Positions 1-10,215 are shown, numbered from the stretch's first letter. The stretch: DNA of 64,000 bases from Heterohyrax brucei (GCA_028571685.1 CM053158.1:60170001-60234000), one strand, 5' to 3'. Numbers and translations are program-made. Notes: generated by a model from the sequence alone, not told the origin.

Positions 1-690
1 GAGAGAAAGGTGCTTTTGAGACGGTAAGTCATGTGGTCCTAGAGAGATGACTACAGGTGCTGCCCCGGCCCTAAAACCTTCCAGGTGGTTCCAGCTACTC
101 GTGAAGACTGGTGACAAGTCCCCTTCTCGGTATTCCCGGATGTTCCTATCTATTCTCTCTTTTGTTTAAACTAGTCAGAAATCTTTCCATTTTAGGTAAC
201 AAAATCTCGGTCTGTATACAACTACCATATCTCCTCAAATCTTAAGATGCTATCAATGGTGAGTAGCATTCTGACTTCAGAAAGTATCTATTAACTAGTA
301 TCTATTAAGTACAGCAATTTTGGGGAACATAGGGCCAGTAATACAACTTTTAATTGTAAACACTTCACGAAATTATACGTATTTCTTAGAATCAAAAAAC
401 AATAAAGCTGTTGTCTAAGACTAGTATGCCAATTCAGTAGAGAAAGACAGAGCTGGGCTAAGGAATTATTATCAGAGCCTTCCAATACTGTAAAAGATGA
501 CCAGCAGGCAACACAATACATAATCACACATCTGCCACTTTAGTCTCCACTATCCTGTCAGTATCCTATACTCTAGACCCACTGATCTTACAAGTTGACT
601 CTGGAGCTCCATTGGGAAGGTGCTCTAAAAGCTATGTGACAAGACAATAATAGGTTACAACAAACAAACAGCATTTGACAGTTCTCTCTT
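1..690. other. PRKAG2 intron, no recognised feature
   Basis: AT-rich sequence with no ORF of note, no recognised repeat and no PRKAG2 exon on the minus strand. Confidence 0.5.
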
Positions 691-699
691 AAATAAGTT

Positions 700-1500
700 A
701 AGGCAATGTTTCTCAATCTTTTTATCATTATCACGCCCTCCACCAAAGGAGTAATAAACTTTTTCTCTAATTATTCTCTTCCACTCCATGAAATTTTAAT
801 ACCACAGATCTACCATATGCCTGTTTATGTACTGTGGTTCTTTGGAAGGCCACAAACCATTATGAGATCTAAGATTTCTTTGTTTCCACTCCCACAAGAA
901 CCAATTTTCATTCCCTTGAGGGATAATATCACTCTCATTGAGAATGCATGTATTAAACTGAAGGCAAAATTTTGCTTTGTTATCTTAGTTTATACAGAGT
1001 GGTGGTTGACTCCTTTTATTATTTTCAAGCTAGAAGGAAAAGTACAAGACCACTACTGCCAGCCCCTTGTTGTAGAATAAAAACCCAATAATGACAAAAT
1101 CAAAAAGAAATAAACAAGGCCCAAGAGACTTTATGAATTATTTAGAGAAACATAATTACTTTATTTATTACACAACTGAGTCTACAATTTGAGGCTCTAG
1201 ATAGAAAATCTAATGCTTTCCCTTCCATAAATACACATTATTTTATAACTTGTAAAGAACAGGTTGACCAGTCTTACTGGAATAACTATGCTTATAGGTG
1301 AGTTTAAATGGAAAAGTCTCCTTAGAAAAATGTGTGTGAACAGAAATGACACGCAAGTGACAAAGCAACAGCTAGCACAAGAAGGATCACTCCACTGGGA
1401 TAAAAATAAGCAGGCAGAGGAAGAGAAAAGGAAGAAAAGTACTAAGAAGGATGAAAGAAAAGAGAAAGGAGAGTGCCAAGAAACCTTGCGGTTTTAACAA
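700..1500. other. intron; possible old DNA-transposon scrap and purine-rich tract
   Basis: Positions 700-960 begin with a TTTCTCAATCTTTTT-type motif of the kind seen at the ends of old hAT miniature elements, but I cannot name a family. Positions 1380-1480 are purine-rich and produce a lysine/glutamate-rich ORF of no coding significance. Confidence 0.25.
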
Positions 1501-1504
1501 AAAC

Positions 1505-1712
1505 AACAAAAACTAAACGCACTGCCATCAAGTCAATTCTGACTCACAGGGATCCTGTAGGGCAATGGAGAACTGCCCTATAGGGTCCCCAAAGCTGTAC
1601 ATCTTTACCGAAGCAGCCTGCTACATCTTTCTTTCACAGAGCACATGGCAGGTTCAAATCACTAACCCTTCAGGTTGTAGCCGAGCACTAAACCACCGTG
1701 TCACCAAAGCTC
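1505..1712 (-). repeat. AfroSINE, long (Pro/Ala-tRNA-headed, extended body) type
   Basis: Read on the plus strand it runs from the tail motif (ACTGCCATCAAGTCAATTCT) through the body and ends in GTAGCCGAGCACTAAACCACC, the reversed tRNA-like head. The extra segment CATCTTTACCGAAGCAGCCTG marks the long subtype also seen at 22757 and 42429. Confidence 0.85.
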
Positions 1713-2039
1713 CATAAGTAGGATAAACCAAAGCAAGTTTTTAAAAACTTGAAATAATGGAAGATTACTATAAATGACAAGAGGGAATCCAGGTGACAAC
1801 ACAGGTAGTTCTTAAAGTAATGCCAGATTTACATATTTTATTATTCATGAATAACACTTAAATAATTATCTATCTCAAAACACATTAATGAGTTTTGTTC
1901 AGGTGCTTATGAAGCTACATCATGCTTGTTCCTGGCCATAAAATGTTTACTGTTACTAATTATTAAAAAAAAATACAGATATGACTGATGTAATAATAAT
2001 TAAAATGGGAACACATAAAGTGAGTGCTACGGGCTAGAA
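1713..2039. other. intron, no recognised feature
   Basis: AT-rich sequence; nothing recognisable. Confidence 0.4.
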
Positions 2040-2186
2040 GGAAACCCCAGTGGTGTAGTGATTAGGTACTACAACTTCTAATCAAAAGATTGGCAGTCTG
2101 AATCCACCAGGTACTCCTTGGAAACTCTACAGGGCACTTCTACCCTGTCCAGGAGGATCTCTATCGATTTGATGGCAATGGTTATG
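2040..2186 (+). repeat. AfroSINE, short type
   Basis: It starts GAAACCCCAGTGGTGTAGTG with an A-box-like head, has a B-box-like GCAGTCTGAATCC, and ends near GATTTGATGGCAATGG. It is well diverged, so it is old. Confidence 0.85.
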
Positions 2187-2189
2187 CAG

Positions 2190-2575
2190 TAGGAACTGTT
2201 CTAATCACTTTTCATATATTGAACTATTCAGTCCCTCCAATATCCCCATAAAGTACCAAAACCAAAACCAAACCCTCTGCCACAGAGTCAATTCCAACTC
2301 ACAGCGAATCTGTAGGACAGGACAGAACTGCCTTACAGAGTTTCCAAGGAGTACCTGGCAGATTTGAACTGTCAACCCTTTGGTTTCAGCAGCCACACAC
2401 TTAAGCACTATGCCACCATAAAACACATCCTACTAATATCTCCATTTTACAGATGAGGGGGGAAAAACACGCAGGCTAAATAACTTGCTCAAACTCATAG
2501 TTACTCTTTGACAGAGACAATATACGAATTCAGGCAATACAGATCTAGAGTCTGTGTTTTGAACCACTTTATTAC
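2190..2575 (-). repeat. MIR, split by an AfroSINE
   Basis: The antisense MIR landmark (CATTTTACAGATGAGG followed by AACTTGCTCAAACTCA) lies at 2440-2500, and the other part (CCTCCAATATCCCCATAAAGTA) lies at 2236-2256. The two parts are separated by the AfroSINE at 2257-2425. Confidence 0.65.
2257..2425 (-). repeat. AfroSINE nested in a MIR
   Basis: The reversed consensus is complete: AACCAAACCCT tail, AGAGTCAATTCCAACTCACA, GAGTTTCCAAGGAGTACCTG, and a head ending TTAAGCACTATGCCACCA. Confidence 0.9.
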
Positions 2576-2769
2576 ATATATTTAATAAAAAAATTAAGTC
2601 AATTAATGATAATTATTTGTAAGTGTGCCTTATTAACATTAAATTGTTATAGCTTAAACAGATTTTTCATCTGGGAAGCAAAGTATATGAAGAAAGCCTA
2701 TATATCTTAGGGAGAAACCAACTTTGTACTGTCTCTTCCAAATTGGAAATATTTATGTTCTTGACAAGA

Positions 2770-2927
2770 AATACTGGTACTTCAATGGTTCAAGCCTGCC
2801 AGTGTGCTCCACAGAACGATGTGGCAGCTTCTCTGAGGACTACAGCCTTGAAAACCCCATGGGGCCATTCTACTCTGTCCTACAGGGTCACTATGAATTG
2901 GAATTAACTCAACAGCAATGGTAGCTT
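2770..2927 (+). repeat. AfroSINE, RTE-bodied type
   Basis: The head is weak, but the body GCCTTGAAAACCCCATGGGG and the tail TAGGGTCACTATGAATTGG-like sequence with AACTCAACAGCAATGG are clear. Confidence 0.75.
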
Positions 2928-3334
2928 ATTATTATTATTATTTTTAGCATTCCTGATACTTCTAGAATGTTCAGAAATAAAGACTGAATAAATTCAATTA
3001 AACAAATAACAAACATCATGAGTTAACTATAAATACTAATCAAATCACTGATACACTGAAACAGTGCCGAGAATCTACTACTTGTCAGCCATAACATAAG
3101 TCACTGGGAAGAGAAGGATGAATTGAGGAAGGACTCAGACAGACAGAATTTGGGTTGAGCCTTTAAGACTTATTAAGAAAGCCAGGGTAGAGAATGGAAT
3201 AGAAAGTCTTTTAGCCACAGAACACAATACCCCAATGCAGACAGTGAAGACACCTATCAAACAGGGGTTAGGCAAAGTATCCTTGCAGATGGAATCAGGA
3301 GTGTTTTAGTAAAATAAATTTTATTGAAACACAG
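2928..3334. other. intron, no recognised feature
   Basis: ATT repeats at 2926-2943, then AT-rich sequence without recognisable elements. Confidence 0.4.
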
Positions 3335-3545
3335 CCCTGTCCATTCAACTCTGTGCAGTATTTGGCTGCTTTCTGCTTTCATGCTATAGGGCAGAGCAGA
3401 CCTGCCCCATAGTTTCCAAGGAGCACCTAGTGGATTGCAACTGCTGACCCTTTTGGTTAGCAGTTATAGTACTTTACCACCATACCACCAGGGTTTCCTT
3501 TGGTTAATTGTCCAACTCTTAACCACTGAACCACCAGGGCTGCCC
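3335..3545 (-). repeat. AfroSINE fragments, one and a partial second
   Basis: Positions 3390-3497 carry the reversed body and head (GCCCCATAGTTTCCAAGGAG to CACCAGGGTTTCC). A second reversed head end (TTAACCACTGAACCACCAGG) follows at 3515-3540, so two copies abut or one was partly duplicated. Confidence 0.7.
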
Positions 3546-4374
3546 AATTTCACTAGTACCTTCAGATTACTTCTAACAAATATTAGCTACAGTAACAAAA
3601 ATACTAGTAACCATGTGTTTCATGGCCATGAAACATATCCTGATCTAAACAATGCCTCCAGACATCAGTACACACAACAAGACTTTAATGGTTAAGAAGG
3701 AAGGTTAAATGAGGATCACTCAACAGCATTTGATTATGTAGGTTGCCAACTCATCAGTTCACAGGATATTTGTGTAATTTACTGTTATGACCTTTTGTTT
3801 CCCTAAATAAAAGTAAAATTCTGGTTGATATTCCATATTTTAAGTGAATAAGCAATTTAAAGCTCAAAGGCAATAGAGCAGCATTTTAAGACTATTCTTT
3901 TCGTAGCTAGGCTAACAGTTTCAAAGTATTTGCTTACATTTTTCTTCCTTAAAAACCTAGAAAGCCTGACATGGTTATTTGTAGGATTTGGTATGTTTTA
4001 AGGTAATGATGGCAATCTAGATAAAAACAGCTGGTGAAAATGGGAAATTCTCTTTCTTGGGTCTTAGGTTTAATAAAGCCCAAACCAAGGCCATTGTCAT
4101 CAAGTCATTTCAGCTCACATGAATATGCATTAGGTTTAATGCTTAACATTAATTCCACTGGCAGAAGCAATGCACAAGAAAAAATTTAAAAAACTTTGCA
4201 TATCTATATTGAAAAATGCAACAAGATAAACAGATGTCAAAAACATAAAATTTTTTAAAGCCAACCCAAGCCAAGTGTCATCCCAAACCTGTGTTGAGAA
4301 GAAACTCTATTAAGATCCACGAATCAAAACCTACAAACTCGTGATAATAGTAAATATAACATTTACCTACTATG
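3546..4374. other. intron, mostly unassigned
   Basis: A possible short reversed AfroSINE tail (CCATTGTCATCAAGTCATTT) lies at 4090-4128. The rest is AT-rich with nothing I can name. Confidence 0.35.
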
Positions 4375-4503
4375 GGGTTTGGAAACTCTGCAGGCACAGT
4401 GGTTAAGAGTCTGGCTGCTTCTTGGAAGAGTTCTATTCTGTCCTATAGGGTTGCTAGGAGTTGCAATTGACTTGACAGCAAAGGGTTTGGTATTTTTGGT
4501 TTA
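4375..4503 (+). repeat. AfroSINE with internal deletion
   Basis: The head (GGCACAGTGGTTAAGAGTCTGGCTGC) is joined directly to CTTGGAAGAGTTCTATTCTG, so the B-box region is missing. The tail GACTTGACAGCAAAGGGTTTGG is intact. Confidence 0.8.
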
Positions 4504-4559
4504 CTATGGATTTATAGTGTACGAAATATAAACAGTATTACATGGGTTACTGCAATTCA

Positions 4560-4880
4560 TTTTTATAAAACCTTGACATTAGTTCTGTCTTACAAATGAG
4601 GAAACTAATTTGGAAACCCTGGTAGTACCACTAAGTGCTATGGCTGCTAACCTGAAGGCTGGCAGTTCAAAGCACCAGGCATTCCTTAGGAATCCTACTG
4701 GGCAGTTCTACCTCTGTCCTATACGGTAGCTATGAGTCGCACTCAACTCAGTGGCACTGTGTTTTGGTTTTAAGGCACAGAGAAGTTAAGTAATTTATCC
4801 AGGGTTACACAGCTATCGAGATGTGGGGCTGAGATTTGAACCTGGGCCCATGTTCTTAACCACAACTGTGCTGCCTCTCT
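4560..4880 (-). repeat. MIR, split by an AfroSINE
   Basis: The antisense MIR reads TCTTACAAATGAGGAAACTAA up to 4610 and continues at 4774 with AGGCACAGAGAAGTTAAGTA, TTACACAGCT and AACCTGGGCCCATGTTCTTA. The two halves join into a continuous MIR once the SINE is taken out. Confidence 0.85.
4611..4773 (+). repeat. AfroSINE nested in a MIR
   Basis: Full short-type copy from GGAAACCCTGGTAGTACCAC to the tail ACTCAGTGGCACTGTGTTTT followed by a GGTTTT end. Confidence 0.9.
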
Positions 4881-5189
4881 AATAAAAAATCTGCCCATGT
4901 TAACACGTAAAAATTTTAAATGCAATGGACTATCACTGTTACTAACATAAAGGACAAAGAAAATCTCTGTAACTTAACACATCGAAAGCCTTAATGAAAA
5001 GTACACACCATATCACTGCGTATAGTGATCAAAATTTGAATAGCAATAGTAAAATTGAGGAATAATGTGGTACATTTGAATTATAGTTCCGTAGGATAAA
5101 ATGTAAATTAAGTTCTAATAACATTCTGAAATGTATCATTCAATTGCTTGTTGATAATAAATAAGGAAATAGAATTTTTCTGCGGGAGG
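4881..5189. other. intron, no recognised feature
   Basis: AT-rich sequence; nothing recognisable. Confidence 0.4.
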
Positions 5190-5356
5190 GGGAACCCAAA
5201 CCAAACCCACTGCTGTCCCGTTGATTCTAACTCACTGTGGCCCTACAGAACAGAGAATTGCTCCACAGGGTGTCCAGGAAGGAGCTCGTAGATTCGAACT
5301 GCTGACCTGTACGGTTAGCATCTATAGCTGTTTGTTTAACCCTTCACACCATTACT
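5190..5356 (-). repeat. AfroSINE, short type
   Basis: Reversed consensus AACCCAAACCAAACCCACTG, CTCCACAGGGTGTCCAGGAA and AGATTCGAACTGCTGACCTG, with a degenerate head end. Confidence 0.85.
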
Positions 5357-6239
5357 GTGAACGTATTATCTTCTAGCTAACATGTCTCTGAAATGCTGCA
5401 ATGAATGTAAAACAAAACAAATGCAGAAACCTCCCGAGTACTACCAAGTTAACATTCGTATTTGCTGTGCATGGTTTATTTAAATAACTGCCTGACTAAA
5501 CGAACAGAAGTATTAAAGTTGGCACTGGGACACCACTGACAAGGCATGCTCTTTGTTTCAAGAGCTTTCTTCTATCAATACTCTTGGATAAAAGAGGTCA
5601 TTTAATAAATAATGGAAGGACACACGATCTTGTAAATACAGCCTTTTAAATTCCTGAAATTGTCAGGCATCTTATGTAAAGTTCTTTTTAACTTTGAGCT
5701 CATCACATTCCATTTTAAATAGTAATTCTACCAAACAAGTTCATGCTTTTACATTATAACAGCTTCAATATAAGATCTAGGTAAATAAGAAGAAATAGGA
5801 CAGGAAAGAGTAAAAGCCAATCGGACAAGACACAGCAATAGAAATGATGGCGTGAGAGTGTCAACTTAAAAACCAATTCAGTAAGCCACTTCAGGTCTTC
5901 CTATTTAACTTTCCTTAAAAAAAGAAGACACACCCTACTGGTGGTATTTTCACAAACACACATAAAAGAACCAGTCTGTATTATTTAAAGGTATGCACTA
6001 TAAACAATTTCGGGGCTACCTCTAAATTTATGATGACTTAGAATTATTACTGCACGACACCTTGCTATAATTGAAGTACAGCTAATAAGGACAAAAGGAC
6101 CAACCATCTGTGCTGATGTCTTGGTTGCCGGCCTCCCCAAGTGAAACCTAGCTAGTATTTCACACATTTAAAAGGTACCAAGGTACCACTGCAGACATTA
6201 TCTTTGCCGGTTCCGACGTTTTCATCCTAGATCCCTGAC
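5357..6239. other. PRKAG2 intron next to the exon, no recognised repeat
   Basis: About 880 bp just downstream of the PRKAG2 exon (minus-strand sense) is free of recognisable repeats, so conserved intronic control elements are possible. None can be named. Confidence 0.4.
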
Positions 6240-6562
6240 TTCTTCATGCAAATGCAGCACGCAGCTCCGCAGCCGAGCTGGCCTGAGCGGGGTCCTCGAG
6301 GAGGCGCCGGAGATGCATGTGCATCCCCGGAACCAGGCGGGCTGGACTGCTGGAAGACGCAGGGGCTTGGTGGGGAGGTCCGGCCCTTCCCAGCGGGCTC
6401 GGCGCTGCAAGTGAGCAGCTCCTGCCCGCCGGAACCGGCAGACCTCCGACTGTTTCACTGCACCCAGGCTCCTCTCCACTACATCCCCTCGACGTGAAAA
6501 GAACAGCGCAGTACAGGTGGGGCAGAGATCGGCAGAAGTGGCCGGGTGCAGCGCCCACTCAC

Positions 6563-6665
6563 CTTCTTCTTCGAACTCCAATTTCTCCAGCATGCCGGCT
6601 CCAGCAGTCCCCGGAGCTGCTGCTGCCGCCGCTGCCGCCGCTGCCGCCGCCGCTACAGTAGCTGC
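6563..6665 (-). CDS. PRKAG2: PRKAG2 coding exon (AMPK gamma-2); also holds the isoform-b start codon
   Basis: This exon encodes part of the gamma-2 regulatory subunit of AMP-activated protein kinase, whose CBS domains (in later exons, not in this window) bind AMP and ATP. Seen: on the minus strand a pyrimidine-rich tract ends in AG at 6667-6666, the exon runs 6665-6563, and a donor GTGAGT begins at 6562. It opens in phase 0: 24 codons read AATV, thirteen alanines, then PGTAGAG; at 6593 comes ATG with MLEKLEFEEE, and the last base G leaves phase 1. From memory of the family, the human long isoform has a shorter Ala-rich stretch before MLEKLEFEDE, and the 328-residue isoform b starts at that Met. 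The exon would thus serve the long isoform as an internal exon and isoform b as its start. The next exon (EDSESGVYMRF-type) must lie below position 1. The gene call rests on about 10 diagnostic residues plus correct splice phases. Confidence 0.85.
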
Positions 6666-6729
6666 CTGAGGAAGAGGAGGAGAGAAAGATCAGCATTCGG
6701 AGCCGCCCAGCAAGCCCCGGACCGACGGC

Positions 6730-6748
6730 GGGCGGGGCGGGGCGGGGC
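6730..6748. promoter_or_regulatory. tandem GC boxes (Sp1/KLF-type)
   Basis: Three overlapping GGGCGGGGC units lie 65-83 bp upstream of the PRKAG2 exon on the minus strand, so they fall in the intron next to the acceptor or just upstream of a start site. The motif is the textbook Sp1/KLF site; use is inferred. Confidence 0.55.
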
Positions 6749-7126
6749 TGGGGGAGCGCCGCCGGCGCGGCCCGCCGGGTCGGCCTGGCTCGCACCGCGC
6801 TCCGCCGGGGCGGTGTTCCCGGGCCCCCGCCAGGAGGAGGGGCCAGCAAACGTCCCACCCCCGGGCCAGGGCCGGGCTCCACGCAGTCGTCGGTTCTCCC
6901 ACCCCCAGGCGCCAGAGCCGCTGCAGGTACCACCCCCACCCCGCGTCCCGCCGCTGGCTCTTCCTCTGCCGCCCTAAACCCGAGTGGGACGGTTCGCTGC
7001 TCGGCAGGAGTCGCGCCCCTATGAGGAATGAACCGTGGGGATGGAGACCCCGGAGCGGAAAGGGAGCCAAGATGGGCGGGGGAGGCCCGGGGCCCGTCCC
7101 GGGCTGCCCATCCTCCGGGCCGGCGC

Positions 7127-7141
7127 GCGCAGGCGCATGCC
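7127..7141. promoter_or_regulatory. NRF1-like site
   Basis: The sequence GCGCAGGCGCATGCC is close to the palindromic NRF1 motif common in CpG-island promoters. It lies between the candidate first exon and the coding exon. NRF1 sites mark many energy-metabolism genes, which would suit AMPK, but binding is inferred. Confidence 0.45.
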
Positions 7142-7270
7142 TGGCTCCAGGCGCCCCCATCCGGCCGTGGACCTCCGCCTTCCCGCTGAGGGAGCGGCGC
7201 CATTAGCGGAGCCCACGTTCTTACTCCTTGTCTAGTCCTCCCCCGCCCCGCGGTACCCAGGTTCACTCAC

Positions 7271-7400
7271 CAGCCCCCGCCACCCACGGTTAGTCCTTTC
7301 CGGTCGGTTTCACCTGCACAGGTGTGGCCTCTGCCCAGCCCGAGGGTGGAGCAGGCCGGGGGAGCGGTCTCGGGGGCGGGGGGAGGCGGGGCGACGGAGG
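7271..7400 (-). other. candidate untranslated first exon of PRKAG2 isoform b
   Basis: On the minus strand a good 5' splice donor (CTG then GTGAGTG) puts an exon end at 7271, and a second candidate donor (GCAG then GTGAAA) puts one at 7314. Either could join the acceptor at 6667-6666, giving an intron of about 600-650 bp inside the CpG island and leaving the ATG at 6593 as the start. The upper boundary is a guess because no start site can be seen. Transcripts could equally start below this point and read straight into the coding exon. Confidence 0.4.
7372..7393. promoter_or_regulatory. second GC-box cluster at the island edge
   Basis: Two GGGCGG / GGCGGGG units lie at the upstream (minus-strand) edge of the CpG island, a plausible core promoter position for a minus-strand transcript using the donor at 7270. 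Confidence 0.45.
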
Positions 7401-7450
7401 ACAGGGCCGGGGCCTGAGGCCGTGGGCGTCAGGACCCCGGAGAGGAGGAT

Positions 7451-8136
7451 CGGGACTGGACGGGTGAGGTCTTGCCCTTATACATAGACATATTGAAGTT
7501 TTAGACTAAACGACGCATCCTTGATTTCTACAAGAAAGAAAATTTTGAGTGGATTCCACGTTTTGTAGGCGCACTTTGTTGCTGTCAGTGTTTTTCCAGC
7601 CGTGGAACTCTGTAATCTGCTGCTTCTACACAGCCAGTTCTCTTCTCCTTTGAGTGAACCACTGCCCAAAACTTACAGAAATAAAAATCTGGCCCTGGCC
7701 ACTCCTGTCATCCTGGATCTGGGTATCTTGAGACTGTCGTATTGCCAGCTGATACGGGCAGGCTGCGAGGCTGGCAGCTGCGGTCGGGGACAAGCTTCCC
7801 CATTCTTTGCGGCCACACCTCTGTAACAGCCAATTTCTGCCCCTTCCACAGTGGGCCACTGCAAAATGTAGGGATCTGGTTAATGAGATTAGATTTATAG
7901 TGCTGATTAGGGCCCCAAAGGGCCCCTAACCTCTTGGAAGACCTCGGTCCAATCATTCTTGCAAGCCTAACTGGAGGAGGAACTACTAAAATCTTTTTTT
8001 TTTTTTTGCTCTGTCATCTCCTGTGGTCCAATCCCTAAGTTTTAATTAAATTTCCTCTTCTAAAAGACAAATAGGGCACTGAAGAAAAAGAATATGTAAA
8101 AGTAGCTTTGTAAGATATTTGGCAATAAAAAATCTA
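7451..8136. other. intron upstream of the CpG island, no recognised feature
   Basis: Repeat-free sequence of ordinary base composition. The overlapping ORFs on both strands have no recognisable motif. Confidence 0.4.
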
Positions 8137-9288
8137 GAGTTGATATGCATAATACTGAAAGACTGAATGCTTCCTTTTATGCTTTCCCTGTTAAGTTTGG
8201 GAATAAGGCAAGGATGTCTAAAGCAAAAGGCATACAGAGTGCAACAGAAGGAGTAAAACTGCCCTTGTTTGCAGATGGTGTGGTTTTTTTACATAGAAAA
8301 TCCCAAGATATCTACAAAACAAAACAAAAATCTCCTGGGACTAACAAATGAGTTTAGTAAGGTCATAGGTTACAAGACTGACACGAATCGATCCCATTTC
8401 CGTATACTAACAGTGAATGTATGAAAGTGATACCAAAACAATACTATTTGTAACCACCATAGAGAAGATGAACTACTTACGGATAAACTTGTAAAAATAT
8501 GTGCCAAATCTGAACACTCAAAAGTTACAAAATGCTGGTAAAAGAAATTAATGGAGAGGCATCCTATGTTCATGGACTGGAAGACCCAACATACTAAAGA
8601 TGTCAGTTATCCCCCAAATTGGTCTTTAGGTTTAATGTAATTAATATAAAAATCTCAGCAAGGTTTTTTGGTTTCTTTTGTATTTCTTTGTATGCCAAGC
8701 CAAGCCAAGTGTACCCAGGCACAATGATTCTAATGTTTATATGACAGGCATAGGCTGCAGAATAGCTAACACAAATCTTGAAAAAGAAGAATAAAGGGAG
8801 AAAAATTATTCTACACAATTTTGAGACTTAATACGCAGTGACACTAATGAAGATGGTGTGGTATTGGTGTAAGAATAGACAATTACAGAGACCCAGGAAA
8901 AGACCAACACAAATATGCCCAACTAATTTTTGGAAAAGGTGTAAAAACAATGGTGCTGGTGCAACTGGACATACACAGGCAAAAAAATAAGCCATATTTT
9001 ATATAAAAGTTATATTGAATCATAGACTTAAATGACATATAAAACTTTTAGAGGGGGGAAAATTCTTCAGTACCTATGCTAGGCAAAGATTTCTTAGACT
9101 TGACACCAAAAGCATGGTATGAAAGGAAAAATGGGTAATTTAGGGTTCATCAAAATAAAAAACTTCTGTAGGTCTTACAAACAAGAAGAAAGGACAAGCT
9201 CCAGAACAGGAGAAAACATTTGTAAACTACTGACAAGCGGCTAATACCTGAATATACTAAGAACTCTAAAAACTCAACAGTTAAAATG

Positions 9289-9484
9289 TCTTGGGTGGTG
9301 CAAATTGTTAATCACTGTACTATAACCCAGAAGGCTCGTGGCTCAGACCTACCCAGAGGTGCTTTGGAAGAAAGGCCTGGTGATCTGCCTACACAGTCAT
9401 AGCCTTGAAAACTCTGTGGAACATAGTTCTAGTCTGCAACACATGGCATCACCATGAGTCAGAGTTGATGAAAACTGGCTTGTT
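9289..9484 (+). repeat. AfroSINE, RTE-bodied type, nested in L1
   Basis: Head GGGTGGTGCAAATTGTTAAT, body GAAAGGCCTGGTGATCTGCC, tail TCACCATGAGTCAGAGTTGA. It falls between two L1 segments that continue each other. Confidence 0.85.
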
Positions 9485-9805
9485 TTTTTTTAAATATAGT
9501 TAGAACACAGACACAGGATACAAATAAGAACATGAAAAGATAGTCATCATTAGCCTTTAGGGAAATTAAATGAAAACCATATTGAGCTATTGCTGCACAC
9601 CCATCAGACCAGATGAAATAAAAAGTAATGACAACACCAAATGCTGATGAGGATGTGGAGAAAAGCACTCACAGTGCTGGTGTGAATGTAAAATGGAACA
9701 GCCACTCTGGAAAAGTTTGGCAGTTTCTTATAAAACTAAACATGCAATTACCATGGCACATAATCAGTTTCACTCCTGGGTATTTACCCTGGAGAAATAA
9801 AGACT

Positions 9806-10215
9806 GTATCTTAATTCATCTAGTGTTGCTGTAACAGAAGTACCACAAGTGAATGGCTTTAATAAACAAGTTTTTTCTCTCACAGTCTAGTAGGCTAGAA
9901 GGCCAAATTCTGGGCATCAGCTCTAGGGGAAGGCTTTCTCTGTTGGCTCTGGATGAAGGTTCTGGTAATTCGTCTTATGCTGGACTAGGAGACCCGCCAT
10001 GCAGGAACTTTGGGTCCAAAGGATGTACCCTGCTCCCTGTGCTGCTTTCTTGGTGCTGGGAGTTCCCCCAACACTCTGCTTGTTTCTGTTTTTTATCTTT
10101 TGTAAAATAAAAGGTGGTAAAGGCCATACCCCAGCTAAACAACCTTTACAGAGATGTGACCTGAGCAGGGCTAGCTGTCACATCCTACTCTAATCTTGAA
10201 CCACAGGCAGAGATT
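9806..10215 (-). mobile_element. MaLR/ERVL-type LTR nested in L1
   Basis: Reversed LTR features: TAATTCATCTAGTGTTGCTG, CTTTAATAAACAAG (reversed U5/polyadenylation area) and GGCTAGAAGGCCAAATTCTG. It is the same family as 53572-54046 and resembles mammalian MLT-type LTRs. The L1 resumes at about 10260. Confidence 0.7.

Larger units (their letters stand above)
6240..7450 (-). promoter_or_regulatory. PRKAG2: CpG island, probable alternative promoter of PRKAG2 isoform b
   Basis: About 1.2 kb of very GC-rich, CpG-dense sequence sits in an otherwise AT-rich, CpG-poor intron. It overlaps the exon that carries the isoform-b start codon and extends about 800 bp upstream of it on the minus strand. It has clustered GC boxes, an NRF1-like palindrome and no obvious TATA box, as is usual for a dispersed CpG-island promoter. 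Human PRKAG2 is known to make a short isoform from a downstream promoter, which fits. The transcription start cannot be placed from sequence alone, and activity on the plus strand is also possible. The many ORFs across the island are a by-product of GC richness and are not annotated as genes. Confidence 0.8.

Noticed and set aside
706..1080. Plus-strand ORF of 124 codons
   Set aside because: No recognisable domain, no splice sites in phase, and the start lies in what looks like an old transposon scrap.
4611..4773. tRNA-like A and B boxes that might be read as tRNA genes (here and in every AfroSINE)
   Set aside because: They are SINE heads: no full cloverleaf, and each is followed by the same SINE body and tail.
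6559..7266. Minus-strand ORF of 235 codons across the CpG island, Gly/Ser-rich at its end
   Set aside because: It overlaps the true exon in a different frame, crosses the splice acceptor, and comes from GC-rich sequence with few stops. The overlapping ORFs on both strands in 6240-7270 have the same cause.
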